Positions 1 through 8,993 of a stretch of 64,000 nucleotides of DNA are shown here, piece by piece. A model generated the notes under the pieces. The model was given only the letters and a program-made list of their open reading frames with translations. It ran no database searches and had not been told where the DNA came from. Where the stretch lies: contig JAVKMO010000023.1 of NCBI GenBank assembly GCA_031539345.1, positions 7,291 through 71,290 of the forward strand. The letters are read 5' to 3'. The DNA comes from JAVKMO01 sp031539345 (GTDB taxonomy: Bacteria; Bacteroidota; Bacteroidia; Chitinophagales; Chitinophagaceae). Every line of letters starts with the position of its first letter. Within the stretch, counting starts at the first letter, position 1. The position numbers were made by a program, and so were the translations under genes.

Positions 1-37
1 TGGATTATTGATTTATTTTTTAGTACAATAAAAACAT

Positions 38-916
38 ATGGAACAATTTAAAGCTGGCTTTGTTAATATTTACGGCAATCCGAATGCAGGAAAAAGCACG
101 CTATTCAATAAGCTATTAAAAGAAAAATTATCTATTGTCTCGCCCAAGGCACAAACAACGAGAAAGAGTTTTAAAGGCATTGTTACAACCCCAACATATC
201 AAATTGTGTTTGTTGATACGCCGGGGTTTATCACCAACCCTTTTTATGAATTGCACCGCCGCATGATCAAAGAAATAGAAGACACAAAAAAAGGAACGGA
301 TGCAGCAATTTTATTATTAGATATAAAAGAACCTATACCTAACGTTGAAAAAATAATGAAGCAATTTGCTTTCCCTCAGCCTCTTTTTATTGTATTGAAT
401 AAAATAGATACGATGATGAAAGCAGATTGTGAAGAAAAAATAAAGGCTTTGCAACAAACGCTTCAAACAGAAAAAATATTTTCGATTAGTGCAACAGAAG
501 GAAAAAATATTCCTCAACTTTTAGAAGCAATTGTGGCTGTACTGCCAGCACATGAACCCTATTTTGATGGAGATGAATTGACGGATAAAAGTATGCGATT
601 TATTGTTGCCGAAATGATTAGAGAAGGCATTTTTTATTTATATGAAAATGAAGTCCCTTATGAAACTTCCATCTTGATTCAGCAGTATGAACAAAAATCT
701 TCATTGCTTAAAATTAGAGCAGATGTTATTGTTCAACGCGAGCAACAGAAAAAAATTTTGATAGGAACAAATGGTGCAAAGGTGAAAGAACTTGGCACGA
801 TAGCACGCAAACAAATCGAACAACTTGTAGAACAAAAAGTTTTTTTAGAACTTTATGTAAAAGTCAGAGAACATTGGCGAGACAATCCTATCTTTTTAAA
901 AGAATATGGATATTGA
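38..916 (+). CDS. era: GTPase Era
   Basis: Ras-like GTPase that binds the 3' end of 16S rRNA and helps mature the 30S subunit at the inner membrane. The 292 residues fit the family. Visible motifs are the G1 P-loop GNPNAGKST at residues 13-21, the TTR switch near 40-42, DTPG at 60-63 and NKID at 121-124. A C-terminal KH domain carries a GTNG loop where most Era proteins have GKGG or similar, and is followed by an LEL(Y)VKV strand. ATG start at 38. It is followed by the convergent hypC gene. Identification is firm. Confidence 0.96.
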   Translation: MEQFKAGFVNIYGNPNAGKSTLFNKLLKEKLSIVSPKAQTTRKSFKGIVTTPTYQIVFVDTPGFITNPFYELHRRMIKEIEDTKKGTDAAILLLDIKEPIPNVEKIMKQFAFPQPLFIVLNKIDTMMKADCEEKIKALQQTLQTEKIFSISATEGKNIPQLLEAIVAVLPAHEPYFDGDELTDKSMRFIVAEMIREGIFYLYENEVPYETSILIQQYEQKSSLLKIRADVIVQREQQKKILIGTNGAKVKELGTIARKQIEQLVEQKVFLELYVKVREHWRDNPIFLKEYGY

Positions 917-959
917 CCCATTTGCTACCATCATTTGTTCACGTTCCACACTCATTCGT

Positions 960-1220
960 TTAATGTGTCGTGTTGTCATGAAGCTCTTCTAATTCGCCAG
1001 ATTCTTTTAAATATTCAAAAACTTTATGTGCCTCTTCTTCGTTAATTTTGCTAATGGCAACGCCAACATGCACTAAAATATAATCTCCAACAACGGCATG
1101 AGGAAGCATTTCTAAACTTGCTTCTTTTATAATTCCGCCAAAAGAAACTTTTGCCATTTTTACAGTTCCGTTGTAAAGACTTTCAATACTTTGGATTTTA
1201 CCAGGAATAGATAAACACAT
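960..1220 (-). CDS. hypC: HypC/HupF-family hydrogenase maturation chaperone
   Basis: Small chaperone that, with HypD, carries the Fe(CN)2CO group into [NiFe]-hydrogenase large subunits. The 86-residue product starts with MCLSIPGKI, the family signature, including the essential Cys2. An open frame extends 26 codons further upstream, but the family always starts at MCxxxP, so the ATG at 1220 is chosen. The EMLPHAVVGDYILVHVGVAISKI stretch matches the HypC beta-barrel. No other hyp or hydrogenase gene is in this window, so its partners are elsewhere or it has another role. It lies convergent to era and divergent from the glycosidase gene. Confidence 0.9.
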   Translation of the reverse strand: MCLSIPGKIQSIESLYNGTVKMAKVSFGGIIKEASLEMLPHAVVGDYILVHVGVAISKINEEEAHKVFEYLKESGELEELHDNTTH

Positions 1221-1349
1221 GATTTTTGATTTTAAATTTGAATACAAGGATAAAATAAAATTGAAGATAATGTATTTATTTGAAACGCTTATTGTCAATT
1301 ATGCAGAAAGCATTAATACGTTTTTACATCAATGCTCTAAAACAATACT

Positions 1350-2534
1350 ATGCACATGAATGATCCTTACCATAAAGCACAGCAGTTATTGCTTGCAGCC
1401 TCCACACCAAAAGGTTATTTAGCTTCTGTTCATAATACAAATAATTACAAAAGAATATGGACCAGAGACGGTGTTGTGATTGGGTTGGCGGCGTTATGTA
1501 CAGAAAATGAAACCCTTATTCAAACATTTAAACGGCATTTACAAACTGTTTTTGAACATCAACATCCAACAGGTTTTTTACCTTCTAACGTTGATATCGA
1601 AAAGCAACAACAAAGTTATGGTGGCAGTGTGGGGCGTACAGACAACGGAAGTTGGGGCGTTATTGGTTTATGTTTATATAGTATGGTAACACAAAAAGAC
1701 GACTTGTTAGAACGATATTGCCCAGCTGTAGAAAAAATTTTTCATGTGATGGACGTATGGGAATTTAATGGCAAGCATTTAATTTATATGCCCCAAAGTG
1801 GTAATTGGGCAGATGAATATTTTGGGCATGGGTATATTTTAAGCGAACAACTTTTACGCCTTTTTGCATTGCGTTTGGCAGCCTTATGTTATGTGAATAA
1901 AGACTATCAAAATAAAGCTATAACAATTCAAAAAACAATCGAAAAAAATTTTTGGAATAGACCGCAACAAAACAAAAATTTATATTTTGAAACCTTAGAA
2001 AATAAATTAGACGACAGCCCAAAAGACTATTGGTTAATGGGTTTTAACCCGTCGGGATATTATCAACAATGTGATTTGTTAGCGAATGCACTGAGTCTGA
2101 TTTTAAAAATAGGAGAGCAACAGGAACGAGATATTTTAGTCAAATATTTGACCAAACAATTTCAACAAAGTCAATTCATTTTACCTTGTTTTTCACCCAT
2201 TATACAAAACGAAGATGCCGCAATGCAACAGCTCAAAAACTTATATGCGTTTGAGTTTAGAAACTATCCGGGCGAATTCCATAATGGCGGATTATGGACT
2301 GTTTGGAATTCTTTTTTAGTTTGGGCTTTACAAACAAATCAAAGCGAATTAGCAAAACAATTAACCCCCAAAATACATCAGGCAAACGCTATCAATAATT
2401 GGGATTTTAATGAATACATTGATGCACAAAAACATGAAGCAAAAGGCGTAAGCCAATGTTCTTGGAGTGCAGCAGCGTCTATTCTTGCAGAAAAAAATGA
2501 CGTTTTACAAAAGGCAATGTTTGGTATAATATAA
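1350..2534 (+). CDS. Six-hairpin glycosidase, glycogen-debranching-like
   Basis: Product of 394 residues that looks like an (alpha/alpha)6-barrel glycoside hydrolase. The N-terminal YKRIWTRDG segment (residues 33-41) resembles the acid-rich entry motif of amylo-alpha-1,6-glucosidases and GH100/GH133-like enzymes. Further barrel-type segments are SGNWADEYFGHGY near 150 and NGGLWTVWNSFLVWAL near 315. No signal peptide, so probably cytoplasmic alpha-glucan or sucrose-type substrate. The start could be Met1 or Met3. The fold assignment is reasonably sure; the substrate is not. Confidence 0.65.
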   Translation: MHMNDPYHKAQQLLLAASTPKGYLASVHNTNNYKRIWTRDGVVIGLAALCTENETLIQTFKRHLQTVFEHQHPTGFLPSNVDIEKQQQSYGGSVGRTDNGSWGVIGLCLYSMVTQKDDLLERYCPAVEKIFHVMDVWEFNGKHLIYMPQSGNWADEYFGHGYILSEQLLRLFALRLAALCYVNKDYQNKAITIQKTIEKNFWNRPQQNKNLYFETLENKLDDSPKDYWLMGFNPSGYYQQCDLLANALSLILKIGEQQERDILVKYLTKQFQQSQFILPCFSPIIQNEDAAMQQLKNLYAFEFRNYPGEFHNGGLWTVWNSFLVWALQTNQSELAKQLTPKIHQANAINNWDFNEYIDAQKHEAKGVSQCSWSAAASILAEKNDVLQKAMFGII

Positions 2535-2565
2535 TTTTTTTTACTTAGATTTAATGTTGTAGTGT

Positions 2566-5088
2566 ATGTTTTGTTCTTTGCGTATGCTGTTTGTGATTAC
2601 TTTTTTTTGTCAAGCTATTTTAATGTATGCTAATGACACAACAATACAATTACAAGTTGCAGGCAATTGCGATTTATGTAGAAATAGAATTCAAAAAGCA
2701 GCACTAACAGCAGGTGCACTCAAACCAAATTGGAGTGAAGAAAATCAAATATTATCTTTTTCTTATCAGCCATCACAAAGTAACATAGCAGCTATTTTAA
2801 AGATTGGTCATGATGTAAACAATCAAAAAGCCGATTCTGTTGCTTATCAACAATTACCTTTTTGTTGTTTATACCGCAAAGCAAATCACCATATTGACAA
2901 TTCTCCAACTAACATAAAAGGGGTTATAGTTCAAGAAAATATCAACGGTATATTTTTACCCGTCATGAACGCAACACTTCATTGGGTAGGGGATAACACA
3001 CATTACAAAACAGATAGTAATGGTGTTTTTACCATTCCTAATACAGAAAAAACAAATGGTCAATTGACATTACAGCACGATAATTTCAGTGATACAATAC
3101 AAATCACTCCTACGCAACATATCTTTACACTTCATCTACCGTATCAAGAAAAAAAAGAATTAAACACAATTACAATTCAAGCAAAAAAAACCACGGTTTA
3201 CATTTCAGAATACAACGCATTGCTCACGCAAATCATTACAGAAAAGGAATTATTTAAAGCGGCTTGTTGTAATTTGAGTGAAAGTTTTGAAACAAATGCG
3301 GCTGTTGATGTTGTTTATAGTGATGCGGCAAGCGGTTCAAAACAAATTCAAATGCTTGGTTTGTCGGGTATTTATACGCAAATGACGATTGACAATATCC
3401 CTTCATTACAAGGTTTGGCGACTGCAAATGGATTGAATTATCTCTCTGGCACATTTATTGAAAGCATTCAATTGACAAAAGGCATAGGCTCTGTGGCAAA
3501 TGGTTTTGACGCAATTGCAGGACAAATTAACGTTGCTTTACATCAACCTCAAAAAGCAAAGCCACTATATGCAAATATTTATGTCAATGATTTTGGACGC
3601 ATTGATGCAAATATCAACATCAATCATCCTATTGGAAAAAAGTGGAAAGCAATTACTTTATTACACAACGATTTTTTAGGAAATAAAAACATTGATTTTG
3701 ACAAGAATACATTTCGAGATATTCCCACAGGCAATTTGTTTTCTCTTGTTCATCAATGGCAATACGTAGCGAATTCTCCATGGACAATTTTTATGAAAGG
3801 TTTTTTTGTTGTAGATAAAAAACAAGGCGGTCAAATCAATTTTAATGCCACGCATTTTGATAGTAGCAGTTTGCTTTATGGACTTATTTTAAATAGCACA
3901 CATTTACAAATTGAAGGGAAATTAGGCTATTCATTTCCTCAAAAAAAATACCAAAGTATTGGTTTACAATTGGCTTCTTCATGGCATGAACAAAATGATT
4001 TTTTTGGACGAAGACAATATGACGCAACGCAACGTTATTTTTATACCAACTTATTATATCAATCTATTATCAATAATACCAATCACAAAATAAGAGTTGG
4101 CACAAGCTTTTCTGTTGATGATTACAATGAAAAATTACTCAATACAAATTATTTACGCACAGAAATTGTTACCGGAGCATTTGCAGAATATACGTTCAAT
4201 CACATTGAAAAATTTCAAAGCATTTTAGGTTTGCGTACTGATTACAATAATTTATATGGCTATTTTTTTACCCCTCGCTTACATTTAAAATATCAAATTA
4301 TAGACGGCAGTATTCTGCGATTCAGTGTTGGTAAGGGACAAAGAACAGCGAATATTTTTGCAGAAAACAGAAATGTTTTTTTAAGTAATAGAAATATTGA
4401 GGTTGATGCAAAATCAGGAGTTTTAGGGTATGGTTTATTACCCGAAGTGGCTTGGAATATGGGTTTAAGTTGGCAACAAAAAGTAATGCTGGGTAATCAA
4501 AAAATCAATTTTGTATTCGATTTTTTCAGAACAGATTTCATCAACCAAGTTGTTGTGGATATGGAAAATGCACGCCAAGTAAAATTTTTCAATCTACAAG
4601 GTGCTTCTTTTTCAAATAGTTTTCAAGCAGAATTAAATACTCAGTTTTTAAAAAAAATAAACCTGCGTGCTGCTTATCGCTTTTTAGATGTTCAAACGCA
4701 ATACACAAATGCCTTATTATCAAAACCTTTCACCGCAAGGCATAGAGCCTTGTTCAATCTGTCTTATACGCTTTCAACGTGGCAGTTTGATTATACGCTT
4801 GTGTGGAATGGAGAAAAACGTTTGCCTTCGACTAAAGATAATCCTATTCAATATCAAAGACAAAATTATTCTCCCTCTTTTGTTATTATGAATGCACAAA
4901 TTACCAAATCATTCAAGACTAAAATGCCCATTGAACTGTATTTGGGTGGAGAAAACTTATCTAATTTCTTTCAACCACAAAGCGTCATAGAACCAGAAAA
5001 TCCATTTGGAAAACATTTTGACGGCACAATTGTATGGGCACCAATTTTTGGACGAATGATGTATGCTGGCATCAGAATGAAATTGTAA
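2566..5088 (+). CDS. TonB-dependent receptor with N-terminal HMA-like domain
   Basis: Outer-membrane TonB-dependent transporter of 840 residues. Order of parts: signal peptide (about 1-22); heavy-metal-associated-like domain (about 25-100) with GNCDLC and a CxxC pair at C35/C38; carboxypeptidase-regulatory-like beta domain (about 115-195); plug (about 215-330) containing a CC pair at 234-235 and the pattern SESFETN; then a 22-strand-type barrel ending in aromatic-rich MYAGIRMKL. The HMA fold binds soft metal ions such as Cu(I), so the likely cargo is copper or a metal complex. This is inferred from the domain, not shown. The start lies 31 nt after the glycosidase stop, suggesting co-transcription. 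Confidence 0.85.
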   Translation: MFCSLRMLFVITFFCQAILMYANDTTIQLQVAGNCDLCRNRIQKAALTAGALKPNWSEENQILSFSYQPSQSNIAAILKIGHDVNNQKADSVAYQQLPFCCLYRKANHHIDNSPTNIKGVIVQENINGIFLPVMNATLHWVGDNTHYKTDSNGVFTIPNTEKTNGQLTLQHDNFSDTIQITPTQHIFTLHLPYQEKKELNTITIQAKKTTVYISEYNALLTQIITEKELFKAACCNLSESFETNAAVDVVYSDAASGSKQIQMLGLSGIYTQMTIDNIPSLQGLATANGLNYLSGTFIESIQLTKGIGSVANGFDAIAGQINVALHQPQKAKPLYANIYVNDFGRIDANININHPIGKKWKAITLLHNDFLGNKNIDFDKNTFRDIPTGNLFSLVHQWQYVANSPWTIFMKGFFVVDKKQGGQINFNATHFDSSSLLYGLILNSTHLQIEGKLGYSFPQKKYQSIGLQLASSWHEQNDFFGRRQYDATQRYFYTNLLYQSIINNTNHKIRVGTSFSVDDYNEKLLNTNYLRTEIVTGAFAEYTFNHIEKFQSILGLRTDYNNLYGYFFTPRLHLKYQIIDGSILRFSVGKGQRTANIFAENRNVFLSNRNIEVDAKSGVLGYGLLPEVAWNMGLSWQQKVMLGNQKINFVFDFFRTDFINQVVVDMENARQVKFFNLQGASFSNSFQAELNTQFLKKINLRAAYRFLDVQTQYTNALLSKPFTARHRALFNLSYTLSTWQFDYTLVWNGEKRLPSTKDNPIQYQRQNYSPSFVIMNAQITKSFKTKMPIELYLGGENLSNFFQPQSVIEPENPFGKHFDGTIVWAPIFGRMMYAGIRMKL

Positions 5089-5126
5089 TTTTCCTATTTT
5101 CTTTCACTCATTTCAAATTTAATACC

Positions 5127-5528
5127 ATGCAAGCAATAGAACACATTGGCATCGCTGTTAGCAACTTAGAGAAAGCTATTCCTGCCTATGAACAATTATA
5201 CCAAACAACCTGTTATAAAACAGAAACAGTAGAAACAGAACAGGTTATTACCGCGTTTTTTTTAGTAGGAACAACAAAAATAGAATTGCTTCAATCGCTA
5301 ACACCAGAAGGCGTAATTGCAAAATTTATTGAAAAAAAAGGCGAAGGCATTCATCATATCGCTTATGCCGTTGAAAACATTGTACAAAGTATTGGACACT
5401 ATAAAAAGTTGGGGTATGTATTTGTCAATGAAACGCCAAAAAATGGAGCAGACAATAAAATGGTTGCCTTTTTTCACCCTAAATCTACGTATGGAATTTT
5501 AACTGAATTGTGCATGGAACGCATATAA
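5127..5528 (+). CDS. mce: Methylmalonyl-CoA epimerase
   Basis: Interconverts (2R)- and (2S)-methylmalonyl-CoA in the propionate/succinyl-CoA route. The 133 residues form two glyoxalase/VOC-type beta-alpha-beta-beta-beta modules. The start MQAIEHIGIAVSNLEKAI and the metal-binding GIHHIAYAVENI segment are typical of this family, and the protein ends ILTELCMERI. An open frame reaches back to 5034 inside the TonB receptor gene, but the family N-terminus fixes the ATG at 5127. It sits 38 nt after the receptor gene and may share its transcript. Confidence 0.9.
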   Translation: MQAIEHIGIAVSNLEKAIPAYEQLYQTTCYKTETVETEQVITAFFLVGTTKIELLQSLTPEGVIAKFIEKKGEGIHHIAYAVENIVQSIGHYKKLGYVFVNETPKNGADNKMVAFFHPKSTYGILTELCMERI

Positions 5529-5608
5529 AAAATAGCTTTGTAGCTTTATTACTTATTGCTTTTTTGCATTTTCTATCGCTTATTTTGATTCCTCATTTGA
5601 TTTGAATT

Positions 5609-6349
5609 ATGAAGCCTATTTTGATTTTGAGTGTTTTTTGTATTCTGTTATTTTCTTGTAAAAATCCTGTTGAAGAAAATAAAACATGGCAAAACATATT
5701 ATCCCAAAATAATCAAAAAGGCGTGTTTGCCCTGTATGATTATGGCAACGAAACCCTTATCGTATCTGATATTGCAGCTTTTAAAGACAGCCTCCATCAG
5801 GCAAATAATTTTTCTTATTTTCTCGCATCGTTATTTCTGATAGAAAATGGAAATATTTTTGATGCAGATAAAAATTATTCCATCAATAAAAAAATAGGCT
5901 CTTTGAAACAAGCGTTTAAAGAGAAAGACAGTTTATTTTTTCAATTTTTCTTTACAGACAAAAACAAAAAAAATGCAATTGATTTTTTAGAAAAAAATCA
6001 GTTCAAACTGAAAGACACCAACCTGTTACAAACTAATTCAATAGAACTCTTTAATCAAATTTCATTGACATTAGATCAAATGCTTGGTTCGCTGTCAAAA
6101 TTTTATTTTAATAAAATCAATATTCAAAGTCGTAGTACAGATATCGCCAAACAATTATTTGAACAAGATTCAACCATACAATTAATTTCTTTTCAATTAT
6201 TGCAATCTCAACAAACTGCATTTGCAGGCTGGATAGATAAAAGCGGAAGACCTGTTTTTTTTGTGTTGTTACTGAACAATAACGCGTCTATTACGGAAAA
6301 TAAAAAACGTCAAATATTGAAACAACTCATTGCACAAGCTAATTTTTAA
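5609..6349 (+). CDS. Predicted lipoprotein of unknown function
   Basis: I do not recognise this 246-residue protein. It begins with a lipoprotein signal peptide whose lipobox LLFSC places the lipidated cysteine at residue 16, followed by KN, so it should sit in a membrane facing the periplasm. The mature part is rich in Lys, Asn, Gln and Phe, with several amphipathic stretches, and shows no motif I can name. The C-terminal GWIDKSGRPVFFVLLLNNN segment looks like a beta hairpin. It is 6 nt upstream of hisC and could be co-transcribed with it, but the function gives no hint of a link to histidine synthesis. Confidence 0.75.
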   Translation: MKPILILSVFCILLFSCKNPVEENKTWQNILSQNNQKGVFALYDYGNETLIVSDIAAFKDSLHQANNFSYFLASLFLIENGNIFDADKNYSINKKIGSLKQAFKEKDSLFFQFFFTDKNKKNAIDFLEKNQFKLKDTNLLQTNSIELFNQISLTLDQMLGSLSKFYFNKINIQSRSTDIAKQLFEQDSTIQLISFQLLQSQQTAFAGWIDKSGRPVFFVLLLNNNASITENKKRQILKQLIAQANF

Positions 6350-6355
6350 TACATC

Positions 6356-7390
6356 ATGACGATTATTCAATTGGTACGACCAAATATTTTAGCCTTACAG
6401 CCCTATCATTCAGCTCGAAGTGAATTTAAAGGAGCTGCAAATATTTTTTTAGATGCGAATGAAAATCCGTATAATACGCTTGGTTATAATCGCTACCCAG
6501 ACCCTTTACAATTGGAGTTGAAAAAACAAATTGCCCAAGAAAAAAAACTCCACACGAAAAAAATTTTTTGTGGCAATGGTAGTGATGAAGCAATCGATAT
6601 TTTATTACGTATTTTTTGTGAACCAAAAAAAGACAGCATTATCATTTTGCCCCCAACCTATGGCATTTACAAAGTATATGCCAATATTGCGAATGTGAAT
6701 GTGATTGAAGTGCCTTTATCTAAAGACTTTCAATTACAACCAGAACATATTTTGAAAAAAGCAAATGCATCTTCAAAACTATTGTTCATCAACTACCCCA
6801 ATAATCCAACCGGAAATTTATTTCAGTCCAAAGACATTCTTTTTTTAATTCAAAATTTTAAAGGCATTGTCGTTGTTGATGAAGCATATATTGATTTTGC
6901 CAATGTGAAAAGCCATATCACGCAACTGGCTAAATACCCCAATTTAGTTGTCTTACAAACATTTTCAAAGGCACTGGGATTAGCAGGACTACGAATTGGC
7001 ACTGCATTTGCCAGTGAAGAAATCATTGATTTGATGAACAAAGTAAAAGCACCATACAACATCAACACCTTTACTCAACATCAAGCATTAAAAGCCTTAG
7101 TACAAAAAAATAAAACAGATCGATTGATTGCTATTCTTGTACAAGAAAAAGCAAAACTCATTGCTGCTTTATCGACTATTTTATGCGTCAAAAAAGTTTA
7201 CCCTTCAGCAACTAATTATGTGTTAGTAGAAGTCAATGACGCAAATGCTGTGTATGATTATTTAATCCAACAAGGCATTGTTGTACGAAATAGAACAAAA
7301 GACCTTTATTGTAATAATTGTTTGCGTATTACCATTGGCACACCGAAAGAAAATAAAGCACTATTAGCAACATTAAAAAGACTCCAATAA
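6356..7390 (+). CDS. hisC: Histidinol-phosphate aminotransferase
   Basis: PLP-dependent class I/II aminotransferase that makes L-histidinol phosphate from imidazole-acetol phosphate and glutamate. It has 344 residues with the family start VRPNILALQPY, the substrate loop DANENPYN, NYPNNPTGN, VVDEAYIDF (PLP-ring Asp) and the Schiff-base lysine in TFSKALGLAGLRIG. The C-terminal small domain ends in NCLRITIGTPKEN. None of the other his genes is nearby. A broad-specificity aminotransferase of the same fold is possible, but the N- and C-terminal motifs favour HisC. Confidence 0.92.
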   Translation: MTIIQLVRPNILALQPYHSARSEFKGAANIFLDANENPYNTLGYNRYPDPLQLELKKQIAQEKKLHTKKIFCGNGSDEAIDILLRIFCEPKKDSIIILPPTYGIYKVYANIANVNVIEVPLSKDFQLQPEHILKKANASSKLLFINYPNNPTGNLFQSKDILFLIQNFKGIVVVDEAYIDFANVKSHITQLAKYPNLVVLQTFSKALGLAGLRIGTAFASEEIIDLMNKVKAPYNINTFTQHQALKALVQKNKTDRLIAILVQEKAKLIAALSTILCVKKVYPSATNYVLVEVNDANAVYDYLIQQGIVVRNRTKDLYCNNCLRITIGTPKENKALLATLKRLQ

Positions 7391-7396
7391 ATTGAT

Positions 7397-8074
7397 ATGA
7401 CATACTTAAATCTTGATATAAAAAAATCTGTTGTATTCAATCAATTAACCAACGCAATTAGAATGGTATTACAAATTATTTTGCACCCACTGTTATTACC
7501 CTTATATTGTATTGCGTACCTCTTGTTTGTAGATAAAATCTATTGCATTGGTTTGCCCGAACACACGAAAAAAAACATCATATTAACAAGTGTATTTAAT
7601 CTTTTGTTTTTCCCCCTGATGAGCATGTTGCTATTGCGTGGATTAGGTCTTATTAACCATTGGAAATCTCTTGTTAAAAAAGATAAAATTATCATCGCTT
7701 TTACCATATCGATATTTTATTTTTGGACGTTTTATTTATTCAGAAATCAATCCATCATACCGCCCATTTTACAACGATTAGCAATGAGTTTTTTTGTCTT
7801 AGTTTCTATTGCTCCTTTCTTTTATTTTTATCAAAATAGTAGCCTTTCGCTTGCTGTTGCACTCACTATTTTTTATCGAAGTTGCATAGAACTTTATGCT
7901 AGACAAGAAGATGTTTATTTTTCAATTCCATTTTTTGTTTATAGTATTTTTCTTGTTGGCGTTGTCCTGTCTTTGGCATTATATCAACATAACCTATCTG
8001 AAATAAAAAGTAGCAATACAATGGCAATAGCAACAGCTGTTTTAACAAGCATTATTTCAGTCTTATTTTTGTAA
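7397..8074 (+). CDS. Conserved Bacteroidota integral membrane protein
   Basis: Membrane protein of 225 residues with about six hydrophobic helices (near 28-46, 65-84, 96-116, 128-150, 175-195 and 208-225). The LHPLLLPLY segment early on, FFPLMSMLLLRGLGLI, and the basic KKDKI turn recall a widespread Bacteroidota family of unknown function sometimes compared with the membrane part of PAP2 phosphatases. No phosphatase motif is visible. It starts 6 nt after hisC, so it is probably read from the same message. No function is assigned. Confidence 0.7.
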   Translation: MTYLNLDIKKSVVFNQLTNAIRMVLQIILHPLLLPLYCIAYLLFVDKIYCIGLPEHTKKNIILTSVFNLLFFPLMSMLLLRGLGLINHWKSLVKKDKIIIAFTISIFYFWTFYLFRNQSIIPPILQRLAMSFFVLVSIAPFFYFYQNSSLSLAVALTIFYRSCIELYARQEDVYFSIPFFVYSIFLVGVVLSLALYQHNLSEIKSSNTMAIATAVLTSIISVLFL

Positions 8075-8226
8075 ATTTAACTTCATTCGTTCTGCTTATT
8101 CTTCTTTTTCATTTAACAAAACTTTAAGAAGGAATAAAGACAAAATATCAAAAACGCAATTAGGTTTGCGACAAGTTTTTATATTCTTTCTACAATATAT
8201 TCACCCCTATTAAATCATTAAAAAAA

Positions 8227-8838
8227 ATGTTTATGAAAAAATCTTCTTTGACAAAAAAAAGACAACGTATTGTCAAATTTTCTGCCATTGCATTATTAGC
8301 GTTGTTTCTTAAGAAAGATGTAGCTGCACAGTTAAAAATTGGTGCAGATGCAAGAAATTTGAAAGCACCTAAAGTTACCTTATTAGATCTATCGGTTGAT
8401 CCTGATGCTCCTGTTGGTAAAGGGTTTAATTATCCGAATGTAACTTTTGCACAAAGAGAACAAATGAAAATTGTAAATGGAGGTACGCTCCCTAATGGGA
8501 TGGCAATTTTTAATACAACATCTAATGTATTTCAAATATTCTCTGCAGACCCAGCTATCAATGACTGGTTGTCATACAAACCAAGTCGTTCGGAACTTGT
8601 TACAATGGCATCAAGCAATTTAAGCACAGCTATTTCTCCTGCAATTACAACATACAGGCTTACAAGCGTAAGAGATTTAACGCCTAATGGAAAAGCATTT
8701 ATTGTCTATAATCATATTTCCTTACAAAAAGGGGTTGATTTTACAATCGATGAAGTTGGCAAAACGATCACTTTTGTTAATTTAATTCCTGAAGAATTTG
8801 CTGGTTTTACACAATTTGAATTAGAGTATAATTTTTAG
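8227..8838 (+). CDS. Secreted protein of unknown function
   Basis: Unrecognised 203-residue protein. It has a very basic N-terminus (KKSSLTKKRQR), a hydrophobic helix (about 19-28) and then KKDVAAQL, where AAQ fits a signal-peptidase cut, so export is likely. The mature part is rich in Thr, Ser, Asn and Val and looks like all-beta domains; the C-terminal half ends with a strand-like FTQFELEYNF. The start may be Met1 or Met3. It stands alone, with 152 bp of AT-rich sequence upstream and a clear rho-independent terminator 23 bp after the stop. Confidence 0.7.
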   Translation: MFMKKSSLTKKRQRIVKFSAIALLALFLKKDVAAQLKIGADARNLKAPKVTLLDLSVDPDAPVGKGFNYPNVTFAQREQMKIVNGGTLPNGMAIFNTTSNVFQIFSADPAINDWLSYKPSRSELVTMASSNLSTAISPAITTYRLTSVRDLTPNGKAFIVYNHISLQKGVDFTIDEVGKTITFVNLIPEEFAGFTQFELEYNF

Positions 8839-8861
8839 TTTTTTTTTAATCAATATCATTT

Positions 8862-8893
8862 AAAAGAGAAGTTCTAACAGACTTCTCTTTTTT
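8862..8893 (+). terminator. Rho-independent terminator after the secreted-protein gene
   Basis: An 11-bp perfect stem (AAAAGAGAAGT pairing with ACTTCTCTTTT), an 8-nt loop and a run of T. It lies just after the stop of the gene at 8227-8838 and before the deoxyhypusine-synthase homologue, so it separates the two. Confidence 0.85.
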
Positions 8894-8993
8894 ATTTTAA
8901 GCCTTTCTTTTGAATGACATTTTGAATAGTATTGAGACAATAAAATATTCCATTCCATTTCTTATACAAAATTAGTTTCGCCCTAAAAAAAAT

